DNA of 13,738 nt, taken from the NCBI GenBank assembly GCA_027294815.1, contig JAPULP010000025.1:1-13738 (forward strand), written 5' to 3'. The notes under the pieces are model-generated. The model saw only the letters and a list, made by a program, of their open reading frames with translations. It ran no database searches and had not been told where the DNA came from. The position numbers were made by a program, and so were the translations under genes. Below are positions 6,782 through 13,738 of the stretch, piece by piece (the stretch's first letter is position 1; every line of letters starts with the position of its first letter). The stretch comes from Gemmatimonadota bacterium (GTDB lineage: Bacteria; Gemmatimonadota; Gemmatimonadetes; Gemmatimonadales; GWC2-71-9).

Positions 6782-7672
6782 TCATTGGGCTGGGACCAAA
6801 ACCGACAACCCTCTGTCCACAATCGTCGCCGAAAATGGAGTGTGGCCACCGATCTCACCGTCCAGTTGGACCAGGCGGTCGGGGTGCGCTTCAACTCTCA
6901 CGTCCCGCCCACGGAATCGGCGAATGGCGACACCGTCCACCCGCTGTCGTAACATTCGCCAGAGGACGCCGACGGATTGCCACAGGCCTCTTGCCTTTAT
7001 TACCACGACGTCCAACTGGCCATCGTCCAACGAGATGCCGGGCGCAATGCTCAGAAAGGGTGGAATGAACTGGCGGCAGTTTGCGACCATGATCGATGTG
7101 GCCTCTACATCGAAAGCCTTGCCGTCAACGCTCACGCGATACGGCACGGGGGCAGCGTCGAGAACAAGCTTGTACCCGCATGCTACATACGCCGCAAACC
7201 CCCACCGCCGCTTCGCCGCACTCGACGTGCGGGCCATCAACTCCGCATCGAAGCCTGACCCGCACGCGACCGAGAAATACTGTGCACCGTCGCTGTTTTT
7301 GAATCGGCCCAGATCGATGGCTCGGGGTCGCCCGCGCGCAATCACACGAGCTGCTGCAGCAGGTTTGCGCGGCAATCCGAGGTTGCGCGCCAGCAGGTTG
7401 CCGGTTCCTCCCGGAATCAACCCGACGGGAATGTTACGGCCCGCGATACCGGCGACGGTTTGCATGACCGTGCCATCACCGCCGTAGACCGCAATGGCGT
7501 CAACGTTGTCGTCCGCGCCCGCTCTCGCCGCACGGGCCGCGTCACCGTGCCCCGTCGTTTCCACCAAATCCACGCTACATCCTTCGCGCTTCAACACGGA
7601 GACAACGATGTCGGTAACTGCCTTGCGGGTACGTGCGGCGGCGGGATTGGTGATGAGGAGAATCCGTCGCAC
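6782..7672 (-). CDS. Diacylglycerol/lipid kinase family protein (YegS/DagK-like)
   Basis: 296-residue cytoplasmic, probably membrane-associated, lipid kinase of the DAGK catalytic family. The enzymes phosphorylate diacylglycerol or related lipids with ATP and recycle lipid turnover products into phosphatidic acid. Seen are the N-terminal R-R-I-L-L-I-T-N-P strand, the nucleotide loop Y-G-G-D-G-T (63-68), P-G-G-T-G-N-L-L-A-R (87-96), then the second domain with I-S-L-D-D-G-Q-L-D-V-V-V-I (213-225) and V-Q-L-D-G-E (268-273). The GTG at 7672 is chosen: it shares one base with the tamB stop (TAGTG) and starts right before the first strand. Lgt releases glycerophosphate rather than diacylglycerol, so a direct link to lgt is not implied. 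The exact lipid substrate is unknown; sphingoid-base or undecaprenol-type lipids are alternatives. Confidence 0.92.
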   Translation of the reverse strand: MRRILLITNPAAARTRKAVTDIVVSVLKREGCSVDLVETTGHGDAARAARAGADDNVDAIAVYGGDGTVMQTVAGIAGRNIPVGLIPGGTGNLLARNLGLPRKPAAAARVIARGRPRAIDLGRFKNSDGAQYFSVACGSGFDAELMARTSSAAKRRWGFAAYVACGYKLVLDAAPVPYRVSVDGKAFDVEATSIMVANCRQFIPPFLSIAPGISLDDGQLDVVVIKARGLWQSVGVLWRMLRQRVDGVAIRRFRGRDVRVEAHPDRLVQLDGEIGGHTPFSATIVDRGLSVLVPAQ

Positions 7673-10600
7673 TAGTAACGCTTTTCCCAAAACATATCCA
7701 AACCGAACTGCGATCGGCTGAAGTAAGCCCCTCCCCCGGTCAGCGTACATGCATTGACCGGATCGTTGCTGGCAGCGAAATGCCAGTTGGGACTGAAACG
7801 ATACTCCAAGCTCGCAGCAAAGTTGCTGGTGAGACCGCGCTGCTGCTGATGGCAGATGCGCGGGCTCAACGTCACAAACGTTTTTTCGCTCAACTGCCAC
7901 CCCAACGCAATCTCGGTACCCGACAAGCCTTGCGTCGGAGGGCGAATGCGGAAATAAGCGAGCGGCAATCCGAGGTCGGATATCAGGGGATTCACGATCT
8001 GATTCGAGAACGCCCCCAGAACCGTCGACGCGAGATACTCGATCTCGGCTCCACCCAATGCCTCAACACTTGGCGCATTGAACAGCAGGTACGAGATGAT
8101 CTCATCTTGCGGCAACTCGGGTCTCACGTCGCTGGTCAGCGTGATGTTCGGCGAATACAGTGTTCCGCCAACGTTGACGAAAACAACGATATCCTCGTTT
8201 CTTGTCGTTCGAACGGTATACCGTCCATTGATGTCCACGTCTGCATTGAGATCCGGCGTGCCAAAATACTGTACTTGACCACCGGTGATGTCGAAGTCGC
8301 GCACGACCAGCTCGGCAACACCCCAACCACGACCCAGAGGTAACTGATATGTACCCCGGGGCGTCGTCAAGCTCCCGTCGAGGCGGTAGCGATCGGCAAC
8401 TTTTCCGAGAAGTATCTGACCTGTCAGCTGGATGTCGGCCTCGTTCGATAACAGCCTGATGTTGGCGCCCATTTGCAGAGCCAGCGAATCGATCCGAAGG
8501 CTGTCGAGCAATCGGTTTTCGAATGCTTCGGTCAGACCTTCTTCGCGAACAAAGTCGGGGTCGAGCAGCGACGCGTACAACGTGTCTTCCAGATTGACGA
8601 TCTGTTTTTCTACGAGGTCAGCAAAATAGAGATCGCCGTCCGTTATGGTGCCTTCGCCGGTGAGGGTGGCTCCATACAACGGTCCGTGCAACTCGAAATC
8701 ACCCGACGTCGTCAAAGCCAGTACCTGTGGCACGTCGATCAACCGGAACTCATCCAAGGCGATACTGAGATCCACGAACGGATACGTCAGTTCTTCGAGC
8801 CGAACAAAACCTTCGAGTTCCGCACGTCCGCCGCCGCTATGAATACTCAACTTGTCGACGCGAATCGTATCGCCGGAAAGAGCGAGTTGGGCATCGACCT
8901 CGCTGTAGGTCACACCCAGTCCGGTGAAGTTGGCTCCGCCTTGCGTGATCCCCGCCGTTCCGCGGAGTCGGGGTTCAAGCCAGGACCCCGTTATGCCCAC
9001 GTCGAGGTCCAGCCGCCCCACACCATCTGTCACTGCGGGGGTCAACAACGCGGCGAGCGACAGGTCGATCCCCTCACCCGCAGCGTTGATGGCGATTTGT
9101 CCGGGACGCCGGCGTTGGGCAGCGCCCTCGAGCGCGAGATCCAGGGGCAGATCGAAATCGAGCGCCAGGATTCGTTCGCCTAGGCGCCAACCGGCGCCGG
9201 TGCCCGTCAATCGCCGGTCGGAGTAACCGGCGGTCGCCTCCAAGGTCATCGGAATCTGGATCGAACCAAAGCGTCCGTCATTCCACTGAAGCGACACGCG
9301 CCAAATCGGATCTCTAGCCGAGCCCGACGAGACAATGTTTCCACCTACCACGCCGCCCACGGTCGTTGGATCGAGCTGCACGAGTCCCCACGCGTCGGCC
9401 AACGGCAGGCCAACCATTTCCCCTGTCAGGCTTCCGGGCGATCCACCGCGGGGAAGCCTGCCGCGAAGCTCCAGCCTCGCTCTGCCGTCTTCGCTCGCGA
9501 CCGTCACGCTATCGAAATCGTAACCGTCTTCCCGTAGCGTGATGACCGCTCCGGGTTCCAGGAACCAGCGGTGCGTTGGAAGGAGCAGATCCATGAAGTC
9601 GACGGGAATCGAGGTGGCGTCCGGCTCGACGCGAATGCCGCCACGAGCGACCAACGATCCGTCGAGGCCGATCCGAGCGCGTGCTTCCCACAGGGCGGCA
9701 TTGCGACGCCCGTCGAGCTTGAGCGCCACGTCCGAATAGCTGTACCGACCCGCGGCCAGAGAATCCAACGTGCCAGCGACGGTCATTGGGCCGTCGGCCG
9801 CCGTCGGCCAGGTGACACGAAGATCCAACCCCTCGACCATCCCTCCACGCGAACTCGCCGACGGCACCGTCAGCACACCTGACGCTTCGAACGCGTCCAC
9901 CGAGCCGACGATGGACACGTCCGCAAGCAATGTGCCTGACACCCGAATCAGCAAGCTGTCACGATTCCCCGAGGAGAACCGATCGCGCAACAAAGACTCG
10001 ATCGTTCCCAGCGAATCGATGACCAACCGGAGGGTGAGCGTGTCGGGATGGGTGGCATCCAATCCCAAGCCGCCGTTGGCGACCGCGTAGAGCGACGGCC
10101 CCCGTACTTCCACGTCGTCGAACTGAATGGTCTGGTCCACGAAGCGTACGACGCCCGTCAGACTATCGAACGGGGATTCCACAACGAACGACGTGTCGAC
10201 CGCAAACTCCAAGGTACCGTCGACTCCCGTTCCGCTATCAGACACCACGTCACCCGACATCCGGCCGTACAACTCGGTCGGAGGTGAAGAGAAATCGAGT
10301 CGTTGTAGGTCGAGGTTCTGGAACCCGGCCGTGAGATGACGCACGGCTTTGGTTTGTGGCAGCAACGTGAGATCGCCATCGGCGAAAACGCGCCCCGGCG
10401 GCCCTCCCACCGTCGCTTGGAATCGCAGCGAATCGGAGTACCCGCTCAGGAGCAACTCTCCCCCAAATATCCCGCGCTCCGGAACGCGGGGATACGAGCG
10501 ATGGATGCCGGCGAAGTTCAAGGAATCCAAGACCAGTTCCGCCCACACGCCGACCGTGTCGGTCCGGCTATCGAGACGAACCGAGCCGCGTACTACGCTT

Positions 10601-12036
10601 TCCGGGAGTCCGCCATCGCGATGGCGGATGGTTCCGTCGAACGAAACATCGCGCCAGGGACCGACGAGGTTCCCCACGAGTGCCAGCTGACCCAGCAGCT
10701 CCACGCTGGGGAGAAGTCGGTGCACCGTTGCCAACGCTATGTCCGAAGAGTCGATTCGAAAACCGGCGAATGCGATGCCGCCGTCGAGGGCGAGGATTCC
10801 CGATCCCCGAACGTGTGTCTCCGGACCACCTGCCACCAGACCGTCTCGAAACCAAAGCCCAAGTTTCGTATCGAGCGAATCACTCGGTCCACTGACGACG
10901 AGATCTCCAGTCACGCGCCCGTAGAACGGAATGGTGTCGACCATCGGGCGCAGGTAATCCAAGGTCAGAGAATCAAACGCCAGCTTGGTATCGCCCAGAG
11001 TCCATCCCTGGCCCCGGTGCACGGTAACGGTCAAGTGCCCGGCGACCCCACCCGGGCCGTCGGGCTCGTCGAGACGTAACCGTTCGAGACCGACACGAAT
11101 ACGGTTGGGGTCGAGTGAATGGATCGACACGCTCCCGCTGCCCTCCAGTCCCCAAGGCAGACGTTCCACGAATGGCCGCGCGTCGTTTACCGCCAGGCGA
11201 TCGGCGTTCAGGTCGAGCGCAAGCAACAGCGGCCCATCCACCCACGTGAGTGTGCCACGCAGCTCCGTCTCTGTCTCCGGCAAGTGGAATCGAGAGAGAT
11301 TCAGTAAAATCGAGTCGCCATCGATGTCCATTGTCCCGCTCAGCGAGCGAATGTCCAACGCAGGATCCGAAAAGCGTGCCGAGAGTTCGTCGATGACGAA
11401 GTGCAGCGGATTCTCACCTTCGAACGGTGACGATATGCGCGCGTATGAAATCCTGGCATCGAGATCATCAATTCGCCGGACGCGCATCAACCCGCTAGGT
11501 CCGGGTTCGGTGTCAATCGTTGTATCGGCCGAGGCATCGGTCGGTGTTCTGATCACGACGGACCCATCTCGGATCTCGACGTCGCGGAAGGCAACGAGGG
11601 GTTTCCGGCCACCACCCGAGTCGGTGGAGTCGCCCGAACCGCCCAGTCCCAATACTTCTTCGTAGTTCAGGCGGCCACTGGGCAGTCTGACTATGTTGAT
11701 CTGCGGTTCAACCAACACGACGCCGTCAAACGCGATTCGGTTCATCAAGAGATCGAGGATACGATAGCGGAGCGACACCTGGGTTAGATGTGCCAGCACC
11801 GTGCCGTCCTCGCCACGGATCACGACGTCATGCGCGTCGAAGCCTTCCCAGAGGCTACCCGTGATCTCCCCGACTTCGGCAGTGCCGTGCACCACTTGAT
11901 CGAGCACGGCAACACCATAACGCGTCACGACGTCCCTGCCGGCATCGGTGTTGAGACCGACAACGCCCGCGCCGAGGGCCGTTCCTGCCACCGCCGCCGT
12001 CAGCAACCAAACCGTCGCGCTCGTTCGAAAGATCAC
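7672..12036 (-). CDS. tamB: TamB-family translocation/assembly module protein (DUF490)
   Basis: 1454 residues, the normal very large size for TamB/AsmA-like bridges. A single N-terminal hydrophobic anchor (about 5-30) precedes a long, repetitive beta-strand periplasmic region typical of the beta-taco groove that spans from inner to outer membrane. The C-terminal DUF490 region (from about 1100) includes L-D-G-S-L-T-T-P-R-G-T-Y, the strand-rich V-D-I-N-G-R-Y-T-V, the P-Q-D-E-I-I-S-Y-L-L-F segment near 1309-1319, and a final L-E-Y-R-F-S ... F-G-L-D-M-F-W stretch like other TamB ends. Known members help Omp85 partners assemble outer-membrane proteins and carry phospholipids between membranes. The GTG at 12036 shares one base with the Omp85 stop (TAGTG) and has AGG about eight bases upstream. 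A Gly/Ser/Asp linker lies near residue 135. Its only two cysteines are C1395 and C1430. Confidence 0.95.
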   Translation of the reverse strand: MIFRTSATVWLLTAAVAGTALGAGVVGLNTDAGRDVVTRYGVAVLDQVVHGTAEVGEITGSLWEGFDAHDVVIRGEDGTVLAHLTQVSLRYRILDLLMNRIAFDGVVLVEPQINIVRLPSGRLNYEEVLGLGGSGDSTDSGGGRKPLVAFRDVEIRDGSVVIRTPTDASADTTIDTEPGPSGLMRVRRIDDLDARISYARISSPFEGENPLHFVIDELSARFSDPALDIRSLSGTMDIDGDSILLNLSRFHLPETETELRGTLTWVDGPLLLALDLNADRLAVNDARPFVERLPWGLEGSGSVSIHSLDPNRIRVGLERLRLDEPDGPGGVAGHLTVTVHRGQGWTLGDTKLAFDSLTLDYLRPMVDTIPFYGRVTGDLVVSGPSDSLDTKLGLWFRDGLVAGGPETHVRGSGILALDGGIAFAGFRIDSSDIALATVHRLLPSVELLGQLALVGNLVGPWRDVSFDGTIRHRDGGLPESVVRGSVRLDSRTDTVGVWAELVLDSLNFAGIHRSYPRVPERGIFGGELLLSGYSDSLRFQATVGGPPGRVFADGDLTLLPQTKAVRHLTAGFQNLDLQRLDFSSPPTELYGRMSGDVVSDSGTGVDGTLEFAVDTSFVVESPFDSLTGVVRFVDQTIQFDDVEVRGPSLYAVANGGLGLDATHPDTLTLRLVIDSLGTIESLLRDRFSSGNRDSLLIRVSGTLLADVSIVGSVDAFEASGVLTVPSASSRGGMVEGLDLRVTWPTAADGPMTVAGTLDSLAAGRYSYSDVALKLDGRRNAALWEARARIGLDGSLVARGGIRVEPDATSIPVDFMDLLLPTHRWFLEPGAVITLREDGYDFDSVTVASEDGRARLELRGRLPRGGSPGSLTGEMVGLPLADAWGLVQLDPTTVGGVVGGNIVSSGSARDPIWRVSLQWNDGRFGSIQIPMTLEATAGYSDRRLTGTGAGWRLGERILALDFDLPLDLALEGAAQRRRPGQIAINAAGEGIDLSLAALLTPAVTDGVGRLDLDVGITGSWLEPRLRGTAGITQGGANFTGLGVTYSEVDAQLALSGDTIRVDKLSIHSGGGRAELEGFVRLEELTYPFVDLSIALDEFRLIDVPQVLALTTSGDFELHGPLYGATLTGEGTITDGDLYFADLVEKQIVNLEDTLYASLLDPDFVREEGLTEAFENRLLDSLRIDSLALQMGANIRLLSNEADIQLTGQILLGKVADRYRLDGSLTTPRGTYQLPLGRGWGVAELVVRDFDITGGQVQYFGTPDLNADVDINGRYTVRTTRNEDIVVFVNVGGTLYSPNITLTSDVRPELPQDEIISYLLFNAPSVEALGGAEIEYLASTVLGAFSNQIVNPLISDLGLPLAYFRIRPPTQGLSGTEIALGWQLSEKTFVTLSPRICHQQQRGLTSNFAASLEYRFSPNWHFAASNDPVNACTLTGGGAYFSRSQFGLDMFWEKRY
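10471..10490. repeat. Short hairpin inside tamB
   Basis: CCCGCG and CGCGGG form a 6-base perfect stem with an 8-base loop. It lies wholly in coding sequence and may be an effect of GC-rich codons. No T-run is present, so it is not called a terminator. Confidence 0.4.
10609..10628. repeat. Perfect 20-base palindrome inside tamB
   Basis: TCCGCCATCG is followed immediately by its exact complement CGATGGCGGA, with no loop. The palindrome is in coding sequence (R-H-R-D-G-G on the minus strand). It could serve as a site for a dimeric DNA-binding protein, or be chance. No second copy was noticed in the window by eye. Confidence 0.75.
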
Positions 12037-13738
12037 TAAAACGCCTGCCCGATCGAAAAATTCAACCGTAGATTCCGAAGTCCAAAAATGCCACTACCCT
12101 GGGGCCTGGCAAAATCTTCCTGGATCAGTTCCGACGCCAGGCATTCCAGGGTCTGACCGGTGCGCGTGCACTCCTGTCGGAACAACGGCCCCCTTTCCGG
12201 TCCATGAGGGTTGTACGCTACATCGAGGCGAACGGGTCCAAGGGGCGTGAAGACTCGAACCCCGGCGCCGGGCGTCACCCGGAATCCAGGATCCTCTTCC
12301 GGACCTGTTCGGTCCACCACCCGCCCTATATCCACGAACAAGACTCCGCCCAGCCGGCCGCTGCGGGACAGCGGAAACCGGAGCTCGGCGTTGGCGATGA
12401 ACACCGCGTTGCCACCGATTGGCGCCGCCAGGATATCCGAGCTATTCCGCGGCAGGCTGTCGACGACCTGCCCCGACGAGTCGGCCAGAAACGTCACCTC
12501 GTCGACATACACCACAGGACCCAGCTCGTTCTGACGGAAGCCCCGAACGGTCGTCGGCCCACCTCCATAAAAGCGCTCCTCCGTGGGAATGAACCGCACG
12601 TCCTGTCGCCCGAACCGGAAGTCGGGGGAGCGAATCACCCCCCCCCGGAGTCGCCACGCGAACACCATCCCGCCCACCGGGTGATACGACGCAAACTCCA
12701 CCAAGCCCTTGGCAAACTCGATCTCGGGGTCGGAACCAATCTCCTCGGCGGCGACCCGACCTTCAAGTGAGAGCACGGTCCCCCGGGTGGCATTGATGGG
12801 CGAATTGGTTCGGTCGCGGACGAGCAGCACACTTGCCGTGGCCTTGACCCGATCCCTCCGGAAACTGGCCGCATCTTCTAGGCGGCAGACACTGAGAAGC
12901 GAACAGAGCACGGCGTCTGCCCCCTTGGTGCTCCCGTAGGACAAGGAATAGGAAAGCGTGACCGGGATGTTCCACTTGGTCTGCTGCGTCACCGACACGT
13001 CGAACCCAATCGCCTCACGTATGTACGCCTGAAACTCACTGAACCGCTCTGCGAACACCGTGACCGTGGCGCTCCGGCGTCGGGAAAACACCGACGGGAA
13101 CCGGAGCGAGGCCGAGAGGTTGTAGTTGAGATCGAGACGCTCGGTCCCCGCATCCGGCGCCAGTGCGCGGCAGATGTTCTCCTCGAAGCCCGCGTTGAAC
13201 GGGGCCCCGGTCCCGATCTTGGAGAACCCTGCCGTCAGCGCGAGGCTGCGTCCGCCGCCGAGAAAGTTCCGACCGGTCCACGATGCCAACGTGCGGAAGC
13301 AATCGTTTGTCCCGTATCCGCCCCCGACGCGAACGCTGTTCAACCTGCCGCGTGAAACTTGTACCAAGACCGTCACGAGCGAGTCGCCGGGACCGCCGGG
13401 CATCGAATCCGCAAGTCGTACGTCCACAAAGTCGAACACACCCATGCGGTAGAGGTCCTGTTGGCTCTGATACAACGCCGCTTGGTTGAAACGCTCACCG
13501 GGCCGGATTCGGAGCGTCTCACGCACGAGCGTCGGGTCGAGATCCGGAGGTCCGATGATTTCGATGGTATCGATCCGCGCCGCCGGACCCGGATCAACAA
13601 AGAACTCGACCTGTGCCGTCTTGTCGACGTACTGCACCGAGAATCCCCGGTAGACGGTGGGAAACGGAAAGCCACGATTCTGTAGGGCCAACCGAATCGA
13701 ATCGGTGGAGATGATCAGGCGTCCCCGGTCGAACGGGG
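12036..13738 (-). CDS. Omp85-family outer-membrane protein (TamA/BamA-like; 5' truncated)
   Basis: The frame is open to the window edge, so the start, signal peptide and first POTRA domains are missing; the TTG at 13691 is an internal leucine. About 566 residues are visible. The first 130 contain POTRA-type repeats (L-A-L-Q-N-R-G-F-P-F, then I-D-T-I-E-I-I-G and L-R-I-R-P-G-E-R-F with Y-R-M-G-V-F-D-F-V-D-V). The rest is an alternating beta-strand barrel with the Omp85 lid-loop motif G-G-G-P-T-T-V-R-G-F (about 392-400), L-F-V-D-I-G-R-V, G-P-V-R-L-D-V-A-Y and a C-terminal phenylalanine. The family inserts beta-barrel proteins into the outer membrane. Direct coupling to tamB favours a TamA-like role; BamA is the alternative, and the missing POTRA count would decide. 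Six cysteines lie in the barrel and a G9 run is in the coding strand. Confidence 0.93.
   Translation of the reverse strand, partial: PFDRGRLIISTDSIRLALQNRGFPFPTVYRGFSVQYVDKTAQVEFFVDPGPAARIDTIEIIGPPDLDPTLVRETLRIRPGERFNQAALYQSQQDLYRMGVFDFVDVRLADSMPGGPGDSLVTVLVQVSRGRLNSVRVGGGYGTNDCFRTLASWTGRNFLGGGRSLALTAGFSKIGTGAPFNAGFEENICRALAPDAGTERLDLNYNLSASLRFPSVFSRRRSATVTVFAERFSEFQAYIREAIGFDVSVTQQTKWNIPVTLSYSLSYGSTKGADAVLCSLLSVCRLEDAASFRRDRVKATASVLLVRDRTNSPINATRGTVLSLEGRVAAEEIGSDPEIEFAKGLVEFASYHPVGGMVFAWRLRGGVIRSPDFRFGRQDVRFIPTEERFYGGGPTTVRGFRQNELGPVVYVDEVTFLADSSGQVVDSLPRNSSDILAAPIGGNAVFIANAELRFPLSRSGRLGGVLFVDIGRVVDRTGPEEDPGFRVTPGAGVRVFTPLGPVRLDVAYNPHGPERGPLFRQECTRTGQTLECLASELIQEDFARPQGSGIFGLRNLRLNFSIGQAF
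12638..12646 (-). repeat. Nine-base poly-G run in the Omp85 gene
   Basis: Nine consecutive C on the plus strand (G on the coding strand) encode the R-G-G-V part of a barrel strand. It is the longest single-base run I noticed in the window. Runs of this kind can slip during replication or sequencing. The frame is intact here. Confidence 0.85.

Noticed and set aside
6748..6894. N-terminal extension of the response regulator
   Set aside because: It overlaps the lipid-kinase end and adds unrelated residues ahead of a standard receiver domain start.
9790..9809. Tandem copy of the 10-mer GCCGTCGGCC in tamB
   Set aside because: Two copies only, in a GC-rich coding stretch; ten is not a multiple of three and the protein shows no repeat, so chance is likely.
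10336..11079. 247-codon plus-strand open frame antisense to tamB
   Set aside because: It lies wholly inside tamB, has no recognisable family features and reads as the GC-driven shadow of a real gene.
1..13738. tRNA, rRNA, CRISPR, insertion sequence, riboswitch or prophage signals
   Set aside because: None seen on either strand; nearly every base is accounted for by protein-coding genes.

Overview
The window is densely coding, with no rRNA, tRNA, CRISPR array or transposon visible. It consists of two convergent gene groups that meet at a 58-base junction (3230-3287). GC is high by eye. The Omp85 barrel protein, TamB and lipoprotein machinery indicate a diderm (Gram-negative type) bacterium. 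The tlpA-like / ybbR / tsaD / lgt order and the general protein style suggest Gemmatimonadota or a neighbouring phylum. That placement is inference from memory, not a database result.

Plus strand, 1-3229: a TlpA/ResA-like thioredoxin (5' end outside the window), a YbbR-domain membrane protein, tsaD (tRNA t6A synthesis) and lgt (lipoprotein diacylglyceryl transferase). The first three overlap by 1 and 4 bases, and lgt begins 2 bases after tsaD, so this reads as one translationally coupled operon.

Minus strand, 13738 down to 3288: eight genes in one direction with gaps of at most 34 bases. In transcription order they are an Omp85 (TamA/BamA-like) protein (5' end outside the window), tamB, a diacylglycerol-kinase-type lipid kinase, a response regulator with a central AAA+ domain, a 67-residue four-CxxC zinc protein, a HAD phosphatase, an unrecognised protein with a C-terminal membrane segment, and acpS. 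The first two form a TAM-like outer-membrane/periplasm-spanning pair. The lipid kinase and AcpS connect the cluster to phospholipid and fatty-acid metabolism, so envelope lipid homeostasis is a reasonable working theme.

Most genes are recognisable conserved families. The points that stand out are: the regulator keeps an NtrC-like layout but has lost the GAFTGA loop and the Walker B glutamate; a run of nine G lies in the Omp85 coding strand; strong inverted repeats lie inside acpS and tamB; the only two cysteines of TamB sit at its extreme C-terminus while its Omp85 partner carries six in the barrel; and two small unknown proteins are embedded in the operon. Both operon starts lie outside the window, so no main promoter can be assigned. 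No stretch over 300 bases lacks a gene.
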